A DNA stretch of 64,000 bases from Candidatus Caldatribacterium sp. (GCA_025060675.1 JANXBI010000063.1:1-64000), one strand, 5' to 3'; positions 6,536 to 15,565 are shown, counted from the first letter of the stretch. Numbers and translations are program-made. Notes: a model not told the origin generated them from the sequence alone.

Positions 6536-8032
6536 ATGTTCTTTTCTGAGAGAGAAAGGACTACGCTCCACGCTGTTCTTGATCTTGCTCTTGCCTCTTG
6601 TCAGGCAGTTAGTGGTTCCCTTTTTCTTGCCCAAGGTGGGGAGTTGTTCCTCGTTGCGGGAAGAGGGGTAGAGGTTCGCCATTTTGGTAAGCGAGAGAAG
6701 GGGGCTTTTTCACGATTCGTTTTCGAAACAAGAATGCCTCTTTTCGTCGAAGATGTGCGGATTACCCGTCCCGGACGGCGGTATGCACTCCTTCTACCAA
6801 TTTGGGGAAGCAAAGATGGGGAAGTACTTGGAGTCCTTGCGTTGAATCGAGAAGCATGCCCTTTCATTGATAGAGATGTGGTGCGTCTCTTTCCTGTAGT
6901 TACAAACATCGCACTCCTTCTTGAGGGAAGTATTCTCAGACAACGTCAGGAGAGGCTCGTTATTCTCTTTTCAGAGATTATGGATCTCTTTGGAGAGGTC
7001 CTCTTATGTGAAGACGAAAGGACTGTTTTCTCTCGAATGTTTCTGGCAATGCAGCTCCTTCTTGGGATTTCTTCAGGTGCGTTTTTTAAGCTTTCTCCAA
7101 AGCGTCCTTACCGGGTGTTTTCGTCCCACTTCCCAAGAAAGCTCCGCTTCCGGGATTTTCGTTTTGGGGAGGGTGGTTTGCGAGAGAGTGATGTATGCAG
7201 TGTTTCATGGGATGGGAAGATGTACCTTCTTTTCGTTCCTTTCTCGCTTATTACGAAACGTGCAAAATTCCTCTTTGTAGGTGTGCTTGACAAACAACCC
7301 GATCCTCTTGATACCCTTATGGTCTCAGTCATTTTCCGCCTTGGGCAAATGTACCTTGAGCATCTTGTACTCCGGAGGGAACGCGCAAGGCTTGTGCGGG
7401 AAGAGGAACGAAACCGATTGGCTCGTGAACTTCATGATGGTCTTGCACAGGTTCTCGCTTCTGTACAATTCTACCTTCACTTTCTCCAAAACGAGGCAGG
7501 TCTTACTTCCTCTGAGGTGTACAGGAAGCTCGCCTTTCTTGTTCGTCTGGGAATTGAGGAATCTCGCTGCATTTTGGCAGAATTAAAGGGCAAGCCAGTT
7601 CCAAAGGAGCAGTTTGAGGCAAAGATTTGGGAAATTCTTGAAGTCTTCGCCTCAGGAGATTTAGTGGTCCATTTTGAGTGCGTATTGTCTTTGCCTTTTC
7701 TCCCTTTCCGAGTAGTCCATGGTCTTGTAGCGATAGTGCAGGAAGCCCTCTCAAACGTTCGTAAACACGCAAGGGCTCAAAATGCATGGGTGAGAATCTA
7801 CGAAAAGAAGGACCTCCTTTTCTGTACTATTCAGGATGATGGAGTGGGATTCCGTCCGGAAATCCGGAAAAACCCGGAGGAACATTTTGGGCTCTTGGGG
7901 ATGAGGGAGAGGGCGCGTTTGCTACGGGGGAGGTTCTCTGTAAAGTCTTCGCCTCGAGGGACCACGGTAATGGTGAGCATCCCTATAGGAGGGGGGAAAA
8001 GTGAAGCGAATGCGAGTGGCTCTCGTCGATGA
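6536..8032 (+). CDS. GAF-domain sensor histidine kinase (NarL/DesK type)
   Basis: A 498-residue soluble kinase with no membrane segment. Residues 1-130 and about 140-280 look like two GAF-type sensor domains. A HisKA_3 dimerisation helix follows (ERNRLARELHDGLAQ, phospho-acceptor His300). The HATPase_c domain has EALSNVRKHA (N box), DDGVGF (G1) and GLLGMRERA (G2). It probably senses a cytoplasmic signal, such as redox state or a small ligand, and phosphorylates the response regulator whose GTG start lies within its last 32 bases. Divergent placement from hydG through overlapping promoters suggests, but does not prove, control of hydrogenase maturation. Confidence 0.9.
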   Translation: MFFSERERTTLHAVLDLALASCQAVSGSLFLAQGGELFLVAGRGVEVRHFGKREKGAFSRFVFETRMPLFVEDVRITRPGRRYALLLPIWGSKDGEVLGVLALNREACPFIDRDVVRLFPVVTNIALLLEGSILRQRQERLVILFSEIMDLFGEVLLCEDERTVFSRMFLAMQLLLGISSGAFFKLSPKRPYRVFSSHFPRKLRFRDFRFGEGGLRESDVCSVSWDGKMYLLFVPFSLITKRAKFLFVGVLDKQPDPLDTLMVSVIFRLGQMYLEHLVLRRERARLVREEERNRLARELHDGLAQVLASVQFYLHFLQNEAGLTSSEVYRKLAFLVRLGIEESRCILAELKGKPVPKEQFEAKIWEILEVFASGDLVVHFECVLSLPFLPFRVVHGLVAIVQEALSNVRKHARAQNAWVRIYEKKDLLFCTIQDDGVGFRPEIRKNPEEHFGLLGMRERARLLRGRFSVKSSPRGTTVMVSIPIGGGKSEANASGSRR

Positions 8033-8639
8033 TCATGAAATTGTCCTTGTGGGTCTTGAAAAACTGTTGGCAGAAAACGGATACGAGGTGGTTGCCAAAG
8101 CTCGGAATTTTCAAGAAGCTCTTCGAATTGTTCCCCCCGCTCTGCCAGACATTGTCCTTCTTGACTTCCACATCCCAGGAGGAAACGGTCTCTCCCTCCT
8201 TCGTGAACTGAGAAAACAAATGCCCCGAGTTACTTTTCTTATGCTCACCGTCGAGGAAGACGAAGAAATTATTTTGCGAGCAGTTCAGGAAGGAGCTCGA
8301 GGGTACATTATCAAGCATAGTCCTCCGGAACGTCTCCTTGAGAGCCTTAGGGCCTGTGTAAGGGGCGAGGTTCTCCTTGGAGAGGAGATATATGGGAAGA
8401 TTTTCGAGCATCTTCGCCGAGAGAGGCATCTTCCTCCTCATATATTTTCTGCTTGCCTTTCGGTTCGAGAACGAGAAGTTGCTGAGCTCATCGTATCTGG
8501 GAAAAGCAACAAAGAAATTGCTGCTCTCCTTGGGATTAGTGAGAGTACGGTGAAGAATCACATCACCAGTATCCTGAAAAAGCTCGGTGCTCAAGACAGA
8601 GTGGAAATCGTGCTCCTTTGGGCAAAGCAAAACCGCTAA
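8001..8639 (+). CDS. NarL/FixJ-type response regulator
   Basis: A 212-residue protein with a GTG start at 8001 behind an excellent site, AGGAGGGGG (7988-7996). Residues 1-120 are a receiver domain with acidic pair D10-D11, phospho-acceptor D55 (DIVLLDFHIPGGNG) and a K in GYIIKHS. The C-terminal LuxR-type helix-turn-helix reads LSVREREVAELI, SNKEIAALLGISESTVKNH. It is the cognate partner of the overlapping GAF kinase. Target genes are unknown; the neighbouring hydG and its own promoter are the first candidates. The stop codon lies inside a 44-bp palindromic terminator. Confidence 0.93.
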   Translation: MKRMRVALVDDHEIVLVGLEKLLAENGYEVVAKARNFQEALRIVPPALPDIVLLDFHIPGGNGLSLLRELRKQMPRVTFLMLTVEEDEEIILRAVQEGARGYIIKHSPPERLLESLRACVRGEVLLGEEIYGKIFEHLRRERHLPPHIFSACLSVREREVAELIVSGKSNKEIAALLGISESTVKNHITSILKKLGAQDRVEIVLLWAKQNR

Positions 8640-8666
8640 AGGACGTCCTTTAGCGGTTTTGCTTTG
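8623..8666. terminator. 44-bp perfect palindromic bidirectional terminator
   Basis: A perfect palindrome centred between 8644 and 8645 (core aaaggacgtccttt) with 22-base arms rich in A on the left and T on the right. It includes the TAA stop of the response regulator (8637-8639) and ends 4 bases before the 3' end of the convergent symporter gene, so it can terminate both transcripts. Confidence 0.88.
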
Positions 8667-8670
8667 GCAC

Positions 8671-10266
8671 TTAGACAAGGCCGTTGAAACAGGTTTTCAG
8701 GTGTGATGCATCAAAGGGTTTCGTCAGGTAACTGGCGATGACAGTGACAAGAGCTGCTAAGGGAAGGGCGATGACGATTGGGTCGACCACTTTCCAGGGA
8801 AGCCCCCACAAGGCTCCCCTTCCAAAAAGGGCTTGACATACTCCAAGTACTTGAGATTCTTTCTCATGCACGAAAAGGAACCAGAACATGCTAGCAACGA
8901 ATCCAGTTATCATTCCTGCGATGGCTCCGGCTTTCGTGATACGGCGTGAATATAAAGCTCCTATGTACATGGGGAGTAATGTTGAGGCACAAAGGCCGAA
9001 GAAAATTGACGTGCCTCTTGCAATGATCTCAGAACCCGGTCCATAGAAGCGAGGAAGACCCCATCCAAGGAGGGTACTCAGGATAATACCTATGGACGTT
9101 CCTATGCGGTTGAGGCCTATGGTTCCCTTTTTCCCCGTGAGAGTTTCAAAGATATCTCGGCTCAAAGCCGTACCAATGGTGTGATACTGGCTGCTCATAG
9201 TGGACATTGCTGCGGCAAAAAGGGTGACGAGAAAGAGGATGCTGAACCACGAGGGCATGGTTTTTTCGATGAAGAGAGGAATGATAGCGTCGACCTGTTT
9301 TCCAGCGGCAAGGAAAGAAATCTGTCCAGTGGTGTTGAAGAAGTAAACGTTGGTCAGAGCTCCAACAACGAAGGCCACTCCAGTCATGGCAAGAATGAAT
9401 ATACCCCCAATTGCTGTCGCCCTATTGAGTTCTCGGCTACTCCGTACGGTCATAAAGCGGATAACAAGCTGTGGTTGTGCGAGAACTCCAATACCTACGC
9501 CAAGAACTATAGTGGAAATAACCGTCCACCAGAGAGGAGAGAGGAAAGCCGGCATGCTGGTAAAACCCTGGTGTCCTATGGATCCAAAGATTTCTTGCGC
9601 CTTAGGCGCAAGCTGGGTAAGTGCTTCATGTGCTTTGGTTATTCCCCCTAATCTTTGGTACGTGAGGAAAAGGAGGGACAACATCCCTACAAACATTATC
9701 GTTCCTTGAAAGGCGTCGGTGTACATAACGCCTTTTAGTCCGCCCATGATAACGTAGAGAGCGACAATAGCTGAAAAGAGCAAAAGACCGATTTCGTAGT
9801 CCACTTTGAGATTGACCACAAGGAACTGTGTTGCTCCCATGAGAACGGCAGAAACGTAGATAGGCATGAAGAGAAAAATGAGGATACCGCTGAAGACTTG
9901 GATAAAGGGGGACTGGAAACGCTTGCCAAGGAGCTCTGGAAAGGTATGTGCGTCGAGATTGTATCCCATGGCCCTTGTTCGATGACCGAAAAAGACAAAA
10001 GCAAGGAATATGCCTACGAAGATATTGAGGAAGGTGAGCCAAAGGAGACTCAATCCGAAAAGCGCTGCAGTTCCACCGAAGCCGACGATTGCAGAAGTGC
10101 TGATGAATGTTGCTCCGTAAGACATAGCCATGATATACGGGTGAGCTTCTCGTCCAGCAAGAAGGTAGTCGGTCGTCGTTTTTGTTCTGCGGTAGGCTAT
10201 GTATCCGAGGTATCCGGTGATGAGAAGATAGATAAGAGTTGCAAGGGTGAGAACGAGCCGGTACAT
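8671..10266 (-). CDS. Sodium:solute symporter (SSS family)
   Basis: A 531-residue integral membrane protein with about 13 hydrophobic segments, a typical SSS length. Family features include the N-terminal TDYLLAGRE stretch before TM2, ATFISTSAIVGFGGTAALFG in TM2, and GLKGVMYTDAFQGTIMF. It uses a sodium gradient to import a small solute; homologues carry monocarboxylates, proline, pantothenate or sugars, and the substrate here cannot be assigned. It starts 12 bases after a small protein gene recognisable as the symporter small accessory protein, supporting a two-component permease. Confidence 0.9.
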   Translation of the reverse strand: MYRLVLTLATLIYLLITGYLGYIAYRRTKTTTDYLLAGREAHPYIMAMSYGATFISTSAIVGFGGTAALFGLSLLWLTFLNIFVGIFLAFVFFGHRTRAMGYNLDAHTFPELLGKRFQSPFIQVFSGILIFLFMPIYVSAVLMGATQFLVVNLKVDYEIGLLLFSAIVALYVIMGGLKGVMYTDAFQGTIMFVGMLSLLFLTYQRLGGITKAHEALTQLAPKAQEIFGSIGHQGFTSMPAFLSPLWWTVISTIVLGVGIGVLAQPQLVIRFMTVRSSRELNRATAIGGIFILAMTGVAFVVGALTNVYFFNTTGQISFLAAGKQVDAIIPLFIEKTMPSWFSILFLVTLFAAAMSTMSSQYHTIGTALSRDIFETLTGKKGTIGLNRIGTSIGIILSTLLGWGLPRFYGPGSEIIARGTSIFFGLCASTLLPMYIGALYSRRITKAGAIAGMITGFVASMFWFLFVHEKESQVLGVCQALFGRGALWGLPWKVVDPIVIALPLAALVTVIASYLTKPFDASHLKTCFNGLV

Positions 10267-10278
10267 TGCTTTCCCTCC

Positions 10279-10446
10279 TTACTCTTCGAGTGTCTCTTCT
10301 TCTTTTTCCCACCTGATGATTTTTTCCGGTTGCACCCTTTCTGTGCCTCGGTTCCAGTTAACAAGGCCATACACTACACAGAGGATGGCGCTTCCGATAC
10401 AGAGAAGGTAGGCAAGGATTATCCAGAAGTCACGGAGTCCAAGCAT
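10279..10446 (-). CDS. Symporter small accessory protein
   Basis: A 55-residue protein starting at the ATG 10446-10444 behind GGGGGGAG on the minus strand. A longer in-frame start at 10503 overlaps the promoter and is less likely. One transmembrane helix (FWIILAYLLCIGSAILCVVYG) is followed by NWNRGTER and a charged tail. The LAYLLC...LCVVYGLVNWNRG pattern is typical of small proteins encoded just upstream of SSS symporters. It probably stabilises or completes the permease in the membrane. Confidence 0.8.
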   Translation of the reverse strand: MLGLRDFWIILAYLLCIGSAILCVVYGLVNWNRGTERVQPEKIIRWEKEEETLEE

Positions 10447-10475
10447 ATTCTCCCCCCTCTGAAGAAGTTGGCACA

Positions 10476-10503
10476 ATTGTACCAAGAAGATTGCCGTATG
10501 CAA
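10476..10503 (-). promoter_or_regulatory. Promoter of the symporter operon
   Basis: Minus strand: TTGCAT (10503-10498), 16 bases, TACAAT (10481-10476). It lies about 30 bases upstream of the small accessory gene and is back to back with the ABC-transporter promoter, whose -35 box it nearly touches. Confidence 0.55.
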
Positions 10504-10520
10504 ATACCTGATAGTATAAT
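10491..10520 (+). promoter_or_regulatory. Promoter of the BMP-type ABC transporter operon
   Basis: TTGCCG (10491-10496), 18 bases, TATAAT (10515-10520). The predicted transcript starts near 10527, about 24 bases before the ATG at 10551. This argues against the more upstream in-frame start at 10527. Confidence 0.65.
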
Positions 10521-10550
10521 TACGGGTTGTTAGGTTTGGGGAGAACGAGC

Positions 10551-12095
10551 ATGGGAGAGGAAATCATTGTTTTCCGCGGTATTACTAAACGTTTCCCTCC
10601 AGATATCCTGGCGAATGATAGAGTAAGCTTTGGGGTCAAGAAGGGTACTGTTCATATTCTTCTTGGGGAAAATGGAGCTGGAAAGACGACCCTCATGAAT
10701 ATCTTGTATGGTATCCATCAGCCTGATGAAGGGTCTATCTTCCTTCGAGGGAAAGAAGTCCGCGTTGCTTCGCCCCAGGTAGCGATAAAGCTTGGTATTG
10801 GAATGGTGCATCAACATTTTCGACTTGTTCCCAACCATAGAGTTTGGGAGAATGTCGTTCTTGGATTTCCACATGTGCCGCATTTTTTCCCAGCTGCGCG
10901 GGCAAGAGTCATCATTCGAGATCTTTCTCGAGAATATGGTCTTGACGTGGATCCGGATGCTTACGTATGGCAGCTCTCAGCAGGAGAACAGCAGCGTGTA
11001 GAGATCCTCAGAGCGCTTCTTCGAAAGGCGGAAATCCTCATTCTCGATGAGCCCACTTCTGTGCTTACTCCAAGCGACACGGAGAGGCTCTTCTCCGTCT
11101 TGCGGAAGATGAGAGAGGAAGGAAAGACCTGTCTTTTTATTACCCACAAGTTCAGCGAAGTTGGGGAGATAGGAGATCGCATCACGGTTCTCCGTAAAGG
11201 AAGGGTCGTGGGAACGGTAACAAGAGGAGAGGTTGATTTTGAAACCCTTGCGAGCATGATGGTGGGGGAAAAAGTTCCGCTCTCCCTTGAAAAAGTTCTA
11301 GTTGTTCCTGGAAGACCGTTGCTTCAGATTGAAGACCTTTGGGTACTTGATGATCGGGGTCTTCCTGGTGTGCGGGGAGTCTCTTTTGTAGTGCGAGAAG
11401 GGGAAATCGTAGGTGTCGCGGGGGTGGTGGGCAATGGACAACGGGAGCTTGCTGAGGCTCTCGCGGGACTTCGTACTCCTTTAAGGGGACGCGTGTTCCT
11501 TGAAGCGAAGGATCTTACTGGTGCCTCTCCAAAGGATGTGCAAGAAGCTGGTCTTGGGTACGTTCCTGAAGACCGTCGTGTGTCCCTTGTAGGAGACCTT
11601 ACAGTTGCAGAAAACCTTGTTCTTCGGGATTACCGAAGACCCTTTTTCCGTCGGGGAATCTTGCTTAATTGGAAACGTGTACAGGAACACGCGGCAAGGG
11701 TGACGGCTACGTATCGCATTGTGCCTTCTTTGCCTCATCTCCCGGTGCGGTTGCTCTCTGGTGGCAATCGACAGCGAGTTGCTCTTGCGCAGGCTCTAAC
11801 CCCCTGTCCTCGGGTACTTGTTATCGCGAATCCGACAGCAGGTCTCGATGTCCTTGCTACGAGTTTTATTCATCGTCTTCTCCTCTCTCTGCAGCAGGAG
11901 GGTATTGGCATTCTTCTCATCTCTGGGGATCTCGACGAAATTCTCGCCCTCTCTGATAGGATACTTGTCTTGTACCGGGGGAAGATTGTGGGTGAGAGGG
12001 TACGGCCAAGTGGTGGTTGGACGGGGGAAGATCGGAGAGAAATTGGCTTGATGATGGGGGGAGTTTCCGAGAAGTGTCTCGTGGTGAGTAGATGA
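10551..12095 (+). CDS. BMP-type ABC transporter, double ATPase subunit
   Basis: A 514-residue protein with two ABC ATPase domains. The first has Walker A GENGAGKTT, signature LSAGEQQRVEI, and Walker B ILILDEPTSVLT. The second has a degenerate P-loop (GVVGNGQRELAEAL), YVPEDRR, and signature LSGGNRQRVALAQAL. This layout is typical of ribose/simple-sugar and nucleoside transporters (RbsA/NupA type). It powers uptake with the two permeases and the BMP lipoprotein-like binding protein downstream. The permease gene overlaps its end by 4 bases (ATGA). Confidence 0.93.
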   Translation: MGEEIIVFRGITKRFPPDILANDRVSFGVKKGTVHILLGENGAGKTTLMNILYGIHQPDEGSIFLRGKEVRVASPQVAIKLGIGMVHQHFRLVPNHRVWENVVLGFPHVPHFFPAARARVIIRDLSREYGLDVDPDAYVWQLSAGEQQRVEILRALLRKAEILILDEPTSVLTPSDTERLFSVLRKMREEGKTCLFITHKFSEVGEIGDRITVLRKGRVVGTVTRGEVDFETLASMMVGEKVPLSLEKVLVVPGRPLLQIEDLWVLDDRGLPGVRGVSFVVREGEIVGVAGVVGNGQRELAEALAGLRTPLRGRVFLEAKDLTGASPKDVQEAGLGYVPEDRRVSLVGDLTVAENLVLRDYRRPFFRRGILLNWKRVQEHAARVTATYRIVPSLPHLPVRLLSGGNRQRVALAQALTPCPRVLVIANPTAGLDVLATSFIHRLLLSLQQEGIGILLISGDLDEILALSDRILVLYRGKIVGERVRPSGGWTGEDRREIGLMMGGVSEKCLVVSR

Positions 12096-13207
12096 AAAGG
12101 CTTGTTGTTCGAATTACGCGGCATGTTGAACCATCTCCTGGAATGGTAACCCTCGTTTCGATTGCTTCGGTTGTCTTTGCGTTTTTGGTGAGCGGTTTCC
12201 TATTCTTGTTGCTTGGTATTTCCCCCCTTGCGGCGTACCGAGTGTTCTTAAGCGGAGCTTTTGGAAGTCTCTATGCGTTTTCTGAAACCGTCAAACGGAT
12301 GATCCCTCTGGCGCTTATTGGCGCAGGTCTTGCAACTTCTTTTCAAGCTGCTGTATGGAACATAGGCGCTGAAGGGCAAATGCTCATCGGAGCTATTGTG
12401 GGAGCGTGGGTAGCGCTCTTTTCTCGTCTACCTTCTTCTCTCTTGCTTCCGGTGATGTTTGTCCTTGGGTTTCTGGGAGGGGCTCTCTGGGGCCTCTGCG
12501 CTGCGTGGTGTCGGAATAAACTCGCCATTAATGAGATCATTACCACCCTTATGCTCAATTACGTCGCAGCCAATCTTGTCCTCTACCTTATCCTTGGTCC
12601 TTGGAAGGGAAAGACGGTTCGAGGGTTTGCCTACACCGATCCTTTCCCAGAGGAGGCACGACTTGCTACTCTTTCCACGACTCGCGTACCGTCTTTAACG
12701 CTTTTTTTGGCCATTCTGGTGATTTTTCTCTGTTACTTCCTCCTTACGAGGACTACCTTTGGCTTTGAACTGCGCGTTGTGGGGAGGGGCGAAAAAGCGG
12801 CGCGTCTTGCGGGGATCTGTACGGAACGCATTGTGTCCCTTGTGATGTTTCTTTCTGGAGGACTTGCTGGTGTTGCTGGAGTAGGAGAAGTCAGTGGTAT
12901 TCACCATATGCTCCGCCACCCTGCACATATTTCCTTGGGGTATGGATTCACGGGCGTCATCGTGGCTTGGATTGCACGAGCTAACCCTCTCGGGGTTTTT
13001 GCGAGTTCCTTCCTTTTTGGGGCTTTAATGTCGGGCGGTGACGCCCTTAAGGTCTCTTTTGGTATCCCCTTCCAAGTGATTTATATCCTCAATGGGTTTG
13101 TGCTCCTTTTCCTCATCGCTTCTGAACAGCTCTTGTATTATCGGATTGCTTTACACTGCCTGTCCTGGAACGAGAGGGATGAAAATGACAGTGGGATTGT
13201 GGATTAG
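12092..13207 (+). CDS. BMP-type ABC transporter permease 1
   Basis: A 371-residue membrane protein of the BPD_transp_2 family with about nine hydrophobic segments. The conserved loop WNIGAEGQMLIGAIVGA is the signature of YufP/NupP-type permeases, and GFELRVVGRGEKAARLAGI is the cytoplasmic coupling segment. ATG overlaps the ATPase stop by 4 bases. It pairs with the second permease to form the transmembrane channel, most likely for nucleosides or a related purine compound. Confidence 0.92.
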   Translation: MKRLVVRITRHVEPSPGMVTLVSIASVVFAFLVSGFLFLLLGISPLAAYRVFLSGAFGSLYAFSETVKRMIPLALIGAGLATSFQAAVWNIGAEGQMLIGAIVGAWVALFSRLPSSLLLPVMFVLGFLGGALWGLCAAWCRNKLAINEIITTLMLNYVAANLVLYLILGPWKGKTVRGFAYTDPFPEEARLATLSTTRVPSLTLFLAILVIFLCYFLLTRTTFGFELRVVGRGEKAARLAGICTERIVSLVMFLSGGLAGVAGVGEVSGIHHMLRHPAHISLGYGFTGVIVAWIARANPLGVFASSFLFGALMSGGDALKVSFGIPFQVIYILNGFVLLFLIASEQLLYYRIALHCLSWNERDENDSGIVD

Positions 13208-14093
13208 TGGTGTTGTTGGACGAACGATGGCCTACAGTGTACCCCTTCTCCTTGCAACTTTGGGAGAGATTTACGCAGAACGCTCTGGAGTGCTTAACCT
13301 TGGGATCGAGGGCATGATGTCCCTTGGTGCGTTCGTGGCCTTTGCGGTTGCTCTTAACTCTTCCAACCCCTGGCTCGGCGTCGTTGCTGGAGGAATAGTT
13401 GCAAGCGGCGTAGCTTTGCTGCACGCCTTATGCAGTGTGACCCTTCGAGCAAACCAGGTGGTCTCGGGATTGAGCCTTGGGATGTTGGGCATGGGAATTT
13501 CTGGTGTTCTTGGCCGGAACTTCGAGGGGAAGGTTCTTGAGGCAACGCTTCCGGTGTGCCGTTTCCCCTTCCTTTCGAGCCTCCCTGGGTTTGAAAAACA
13601 CAACGTCTTCGTGTATGTAAGCTTAGGGCTTGCGATTCTCCTCTGGTTCATCCTCTTTTGGACCCGCTGGGGGATTGTGATTCGTTCTGTAGGGGAGAAT
13701 CCCGCTGCTTGTGATGTTATGGGCGTTCGGGTTTCCGTGGTGCGGTATATTTGTGTTGCTTTTGGAGGTGCTCTTGCTGGTCTTGCTGGCGCTTATCTTT
13801 CCTTGGGATATCGGCCGTCTTGGTCGTACGGAATGACAGGAGGTATAGGGTGGCTTTCCATTGCCCTTACGATTTTTGCCTTTTGGAACCCTCTTTGGGG
13901 TCTTGTGGGAGCGTACCTTTTTGGAATGTTGTACCACCTTTCCTTTCGTCTCCAAGCTCATGTTGCTCCGGAACTCTTAAATACACTCCCTTATCTCTTT
14001 CCCCTTGTTGCCTTGGGTTTTGTGTCTCGTCTTGCAGCACGGAGGCGGATAGGGCCTCCTGCCTCTTTGGGGGTGCCCTACAAGAGAGAGTGA
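13185..14093 (+). CDS. BMP-type ABC transporter permease 2
   Basis: A 302-residue membrane protein of the same family as its upstream neighbour (YufQ/NupQ type) with the conserved ERSGVLNLGIEGMMSLGA and GIVIRSVGENPAACDVMGV motifs. ATG 13185 is preferred because GAGGG lies 6 bases upstream; ATG 13179 is too close to it, and the far upstream frame lies in the previous gene. It overlaps permease 1 by 23 bases, so the two are translationally coupled. Confidence 0.9.
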   Translation: MTVGLWISGVVGRTMAYSVPLLLATLGEIYAERSGVLNLGIEGMMSLGAFVAFAVALNSSNPWLGVVAGGIVASGVALLHALCSVTLRANQVVSGLSLGMLGMGISGVLGRNFEGKVLEATLPVCRFPFLSSLPGFEKHNVFVYVSLGLAILLWFILFWTRWGIVIRSVGENPAACDVMGVRVSVVRYICVAFGGALAGLAGAYLSLGYRPSWSYGMTGGIGWLSIALTIFAFWNPLWGLVGAYLFGMLYHLSFRLQAHVAPELLNTLPYLFPLVALGFVSRLAARRRIGPPASLGVPYKRE

Positions 14094-14117
14094 GAGAATG
14101 CCTATGGAGGTGGTGGT

Positions 14118-15284
14118 ATGAAGCGTTTTGTGGTTTGCCTTTTCCTCTGCGTGGTGTCCCTTTTGCCTTTTGCTTCATTGCATGCAGAGGAAGCCAAGCT
14201 GAAGGTGGGGTTCATCTACGTTGGTCCTATTGGCGATTTTGGCTGGAGCTATGCTCATGACCAGGCAAGACAGATTGTGGAGGCAACGTATCCGTGGATT
14301 GATACCGTGTATGTTGAAGCTGTTCCCGAAGGAGAAGTAGAAGGGGTTATTGATCGACTCATCAACCAAGAAAAGGTTGACATCGTGGTGACCACGAGTT
14401 TCGGGTTCATGGACGGAACACTTGCTGCTGCGAAGCGGTATCCGGAAAAGATTTTCTTCCACTGTTCTGGGTTTAAGAGGGCTCCCAACATGGCTACATA
14501 CATGGCTGACTTTCATCAGGTGTACTATCTCAACGGTATCATCGCCGGTGCCCTCACAAAGAGTAATAAACTCGGCTATGTTGGTGCTTTCCCAATTCCG
14601 GAGCTTAAGCGCCATATCAACGCTTTTGCCCTCGGTGCTCGGCGAGTTAACCCAAATGCCGAAGTTTACGTCCGCTGGCTCCAAACTTCCTGGTATGACC
14701 CTGCGGGCGCCAAGGAGGCTGCGGAGTCCCTTATTGCCGAAGGAGTCGATGTGTTAGCCTTTACCGAAGATTCTCCCACTGTTGTCCAAGTTGCTGCTGA
14801 GCATGGTCTTCCAAGCTTTGGACATTACTCTCCAATGTATAAGTTTGCCCCTGATTTTGTCGCTTCTGGGCAGCTTGTCCATTGGGAGGCTATCTACCTT
14901 GATTTCTTCGCTAAGGTTTACGCCGGTCTCTATACTCCGAAGAATCTTGAGAATGTCGACTACTGGTGGCTTTTGCGGGAAGGTGCTGTAGAACTCGGTG
15001 CCGATTTTGGTATGCCCATAAACCCAGTTTTTGAAGAGAAGCTGAAGTCCACAATCGTGAACGACCCAGTGTACGGAGAAATCAGCGTTTACGATCTTGT
15101 CTTTGTTCTTCTCAAGGCTATGGCCGATCCCGAATATGCTTTCAGTCCCTTTACCGGTCCTATTCGTGATCGCAAAGGAAATCTCCGAGTTCCTGAGGGT
15201 ATTCGTCTGACCATGGACGAACTGATTACCATGGAGTGGGCAGCCGAAGGGATCGTCGGAGCCTGGCCTGGGGAACCAGAGTGA
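14118..15284 (+). CDS. BMP-family substrate-binding protein
   Basis: A 388-residue secreted protein. Signal peptide of about 23 residues (MKRFVVCLFLCVV...LHAEEA) without a clear lipobox, unlike many BmpA/PnrA lipoproteins. The mature start KVGFIYVGPIGDFGWSYAHD and the later TSFGFMDGTLAAAKRYP and AFPIPELKRHINAFALGARRVNP are typical BMP motifs. Homologues bind purine nucleosides or related compounds such as autoinducer-like sugars. It is last in the operon with its ATPase and permeases and is followed by a strong hairpin. Confidence 0.93.
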   Translation: MKRFVVCLFLCVVSLLPFASLHAEEAKLKVGFIYVGPIGDFGWSYAHDQARQIVEATYPWIDTVYVEAVPEGEVEGVIDRLINQEKVDIVVTTSFGFMDGTLAAAKRYPEKIFFHCSGFKRAPNMATYMADFHQVYYLNGIIAGALTKSNKLGYVGAFPIPELKRHINAFALGARRVNPNAEVYVRWLQTSWYDPAGAKEAAESLIAEGVDVLAFTEDSPTVVQVAAEHGLPSFGHYSPMYKFAPDFVASGQLVHWEAIYLDFFAKVYAGLYTPKNLENVDYWWLLREGAVELGADFGMPINPVFEEKLKSTIVNDPVYGEISVYDLVFVLLKAMADPEYAFSPFTGPIRDRKGNLRVPEGIRLTMDELITMEWAAEGIVGAWPGEPE

Positions 15285-15290
15285 ACAGAA

Positions 15291-15320
15291 AGCCCACGCC
15301 CTCCAAGCAGGGCGTGGGCT
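15291..15320. terminator. Terminator between the BMP operon and tRNA-Arg
   Basis: A 12-bp GC-rich stem: agcccacgccct (15291-15302) with 15309-15320, and a 6-base loop. On the minus strand the stem is followed by TTTCTGTT, so it can terminate tRNA-Arg; on the plus strand it closes the BMP operon without a U-run. Confidence 0.75.
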
Positions 15321-15333
15321 ACAATACCTATCC

Positions 15334-15410
15334 TGGCGCGCCTGGAGGGACTTGAACCCCCAACCCCTGGATCCGAAGTCCAGCGCTCTGTCCAATTGAG
15401 CTACAGGCGC
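15334..15410 (-). tRNA. trnR: tRNA-Arg (TCG anticodon)
   Basis: Minus-strand cloverleaf: acceptor GCGCCTG (15410-15404) pairs with 15344-15338, discriminator G at 15337, and an encoded CCA at 15336-15334. The anticodon stem-loop CTGGA-CTTCGGA-TCCAG gives anticodon TCG, reading CGA (and other CGN by wobble). CGA is a well-used Arg codon in the genes here. Confidence 0.96.
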
Positions 15411-15420
15411 ACTTTGGGAT

Positions 15421-15449
15421 ATTATATAAGCGTAGAAAGAGTTTTTCAA
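15421..15449 (-). promoter_or_regulatory. Promoter of tRNA-Arg
   Basis: Minus strand: TTGAAA (15449-15444), 17 bases, TATAAT (15426-15421), 10 bases upstream of the mature tRNA 5' end. Confidence 0.8.
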
Positions 15450-15565
15450 TCTCCTGTAACGCGTTTTTGGGTTTCCCTCTTTTTGTCCCCATCTGAGAGA
15501 ACGGGCCTGAAAAGCTGCATCGCAAATGTCATGTTTGAGATTTGTATTTTCTCAGACTTGTGGCA

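Noticed and set aside
14754..15449. Minus-strand reading frame covering the tRNA-Arg region and the BMP gene end
   Set aside because: It would run through a functional tRNA and its promoter, and is antisense to a conserved gene.
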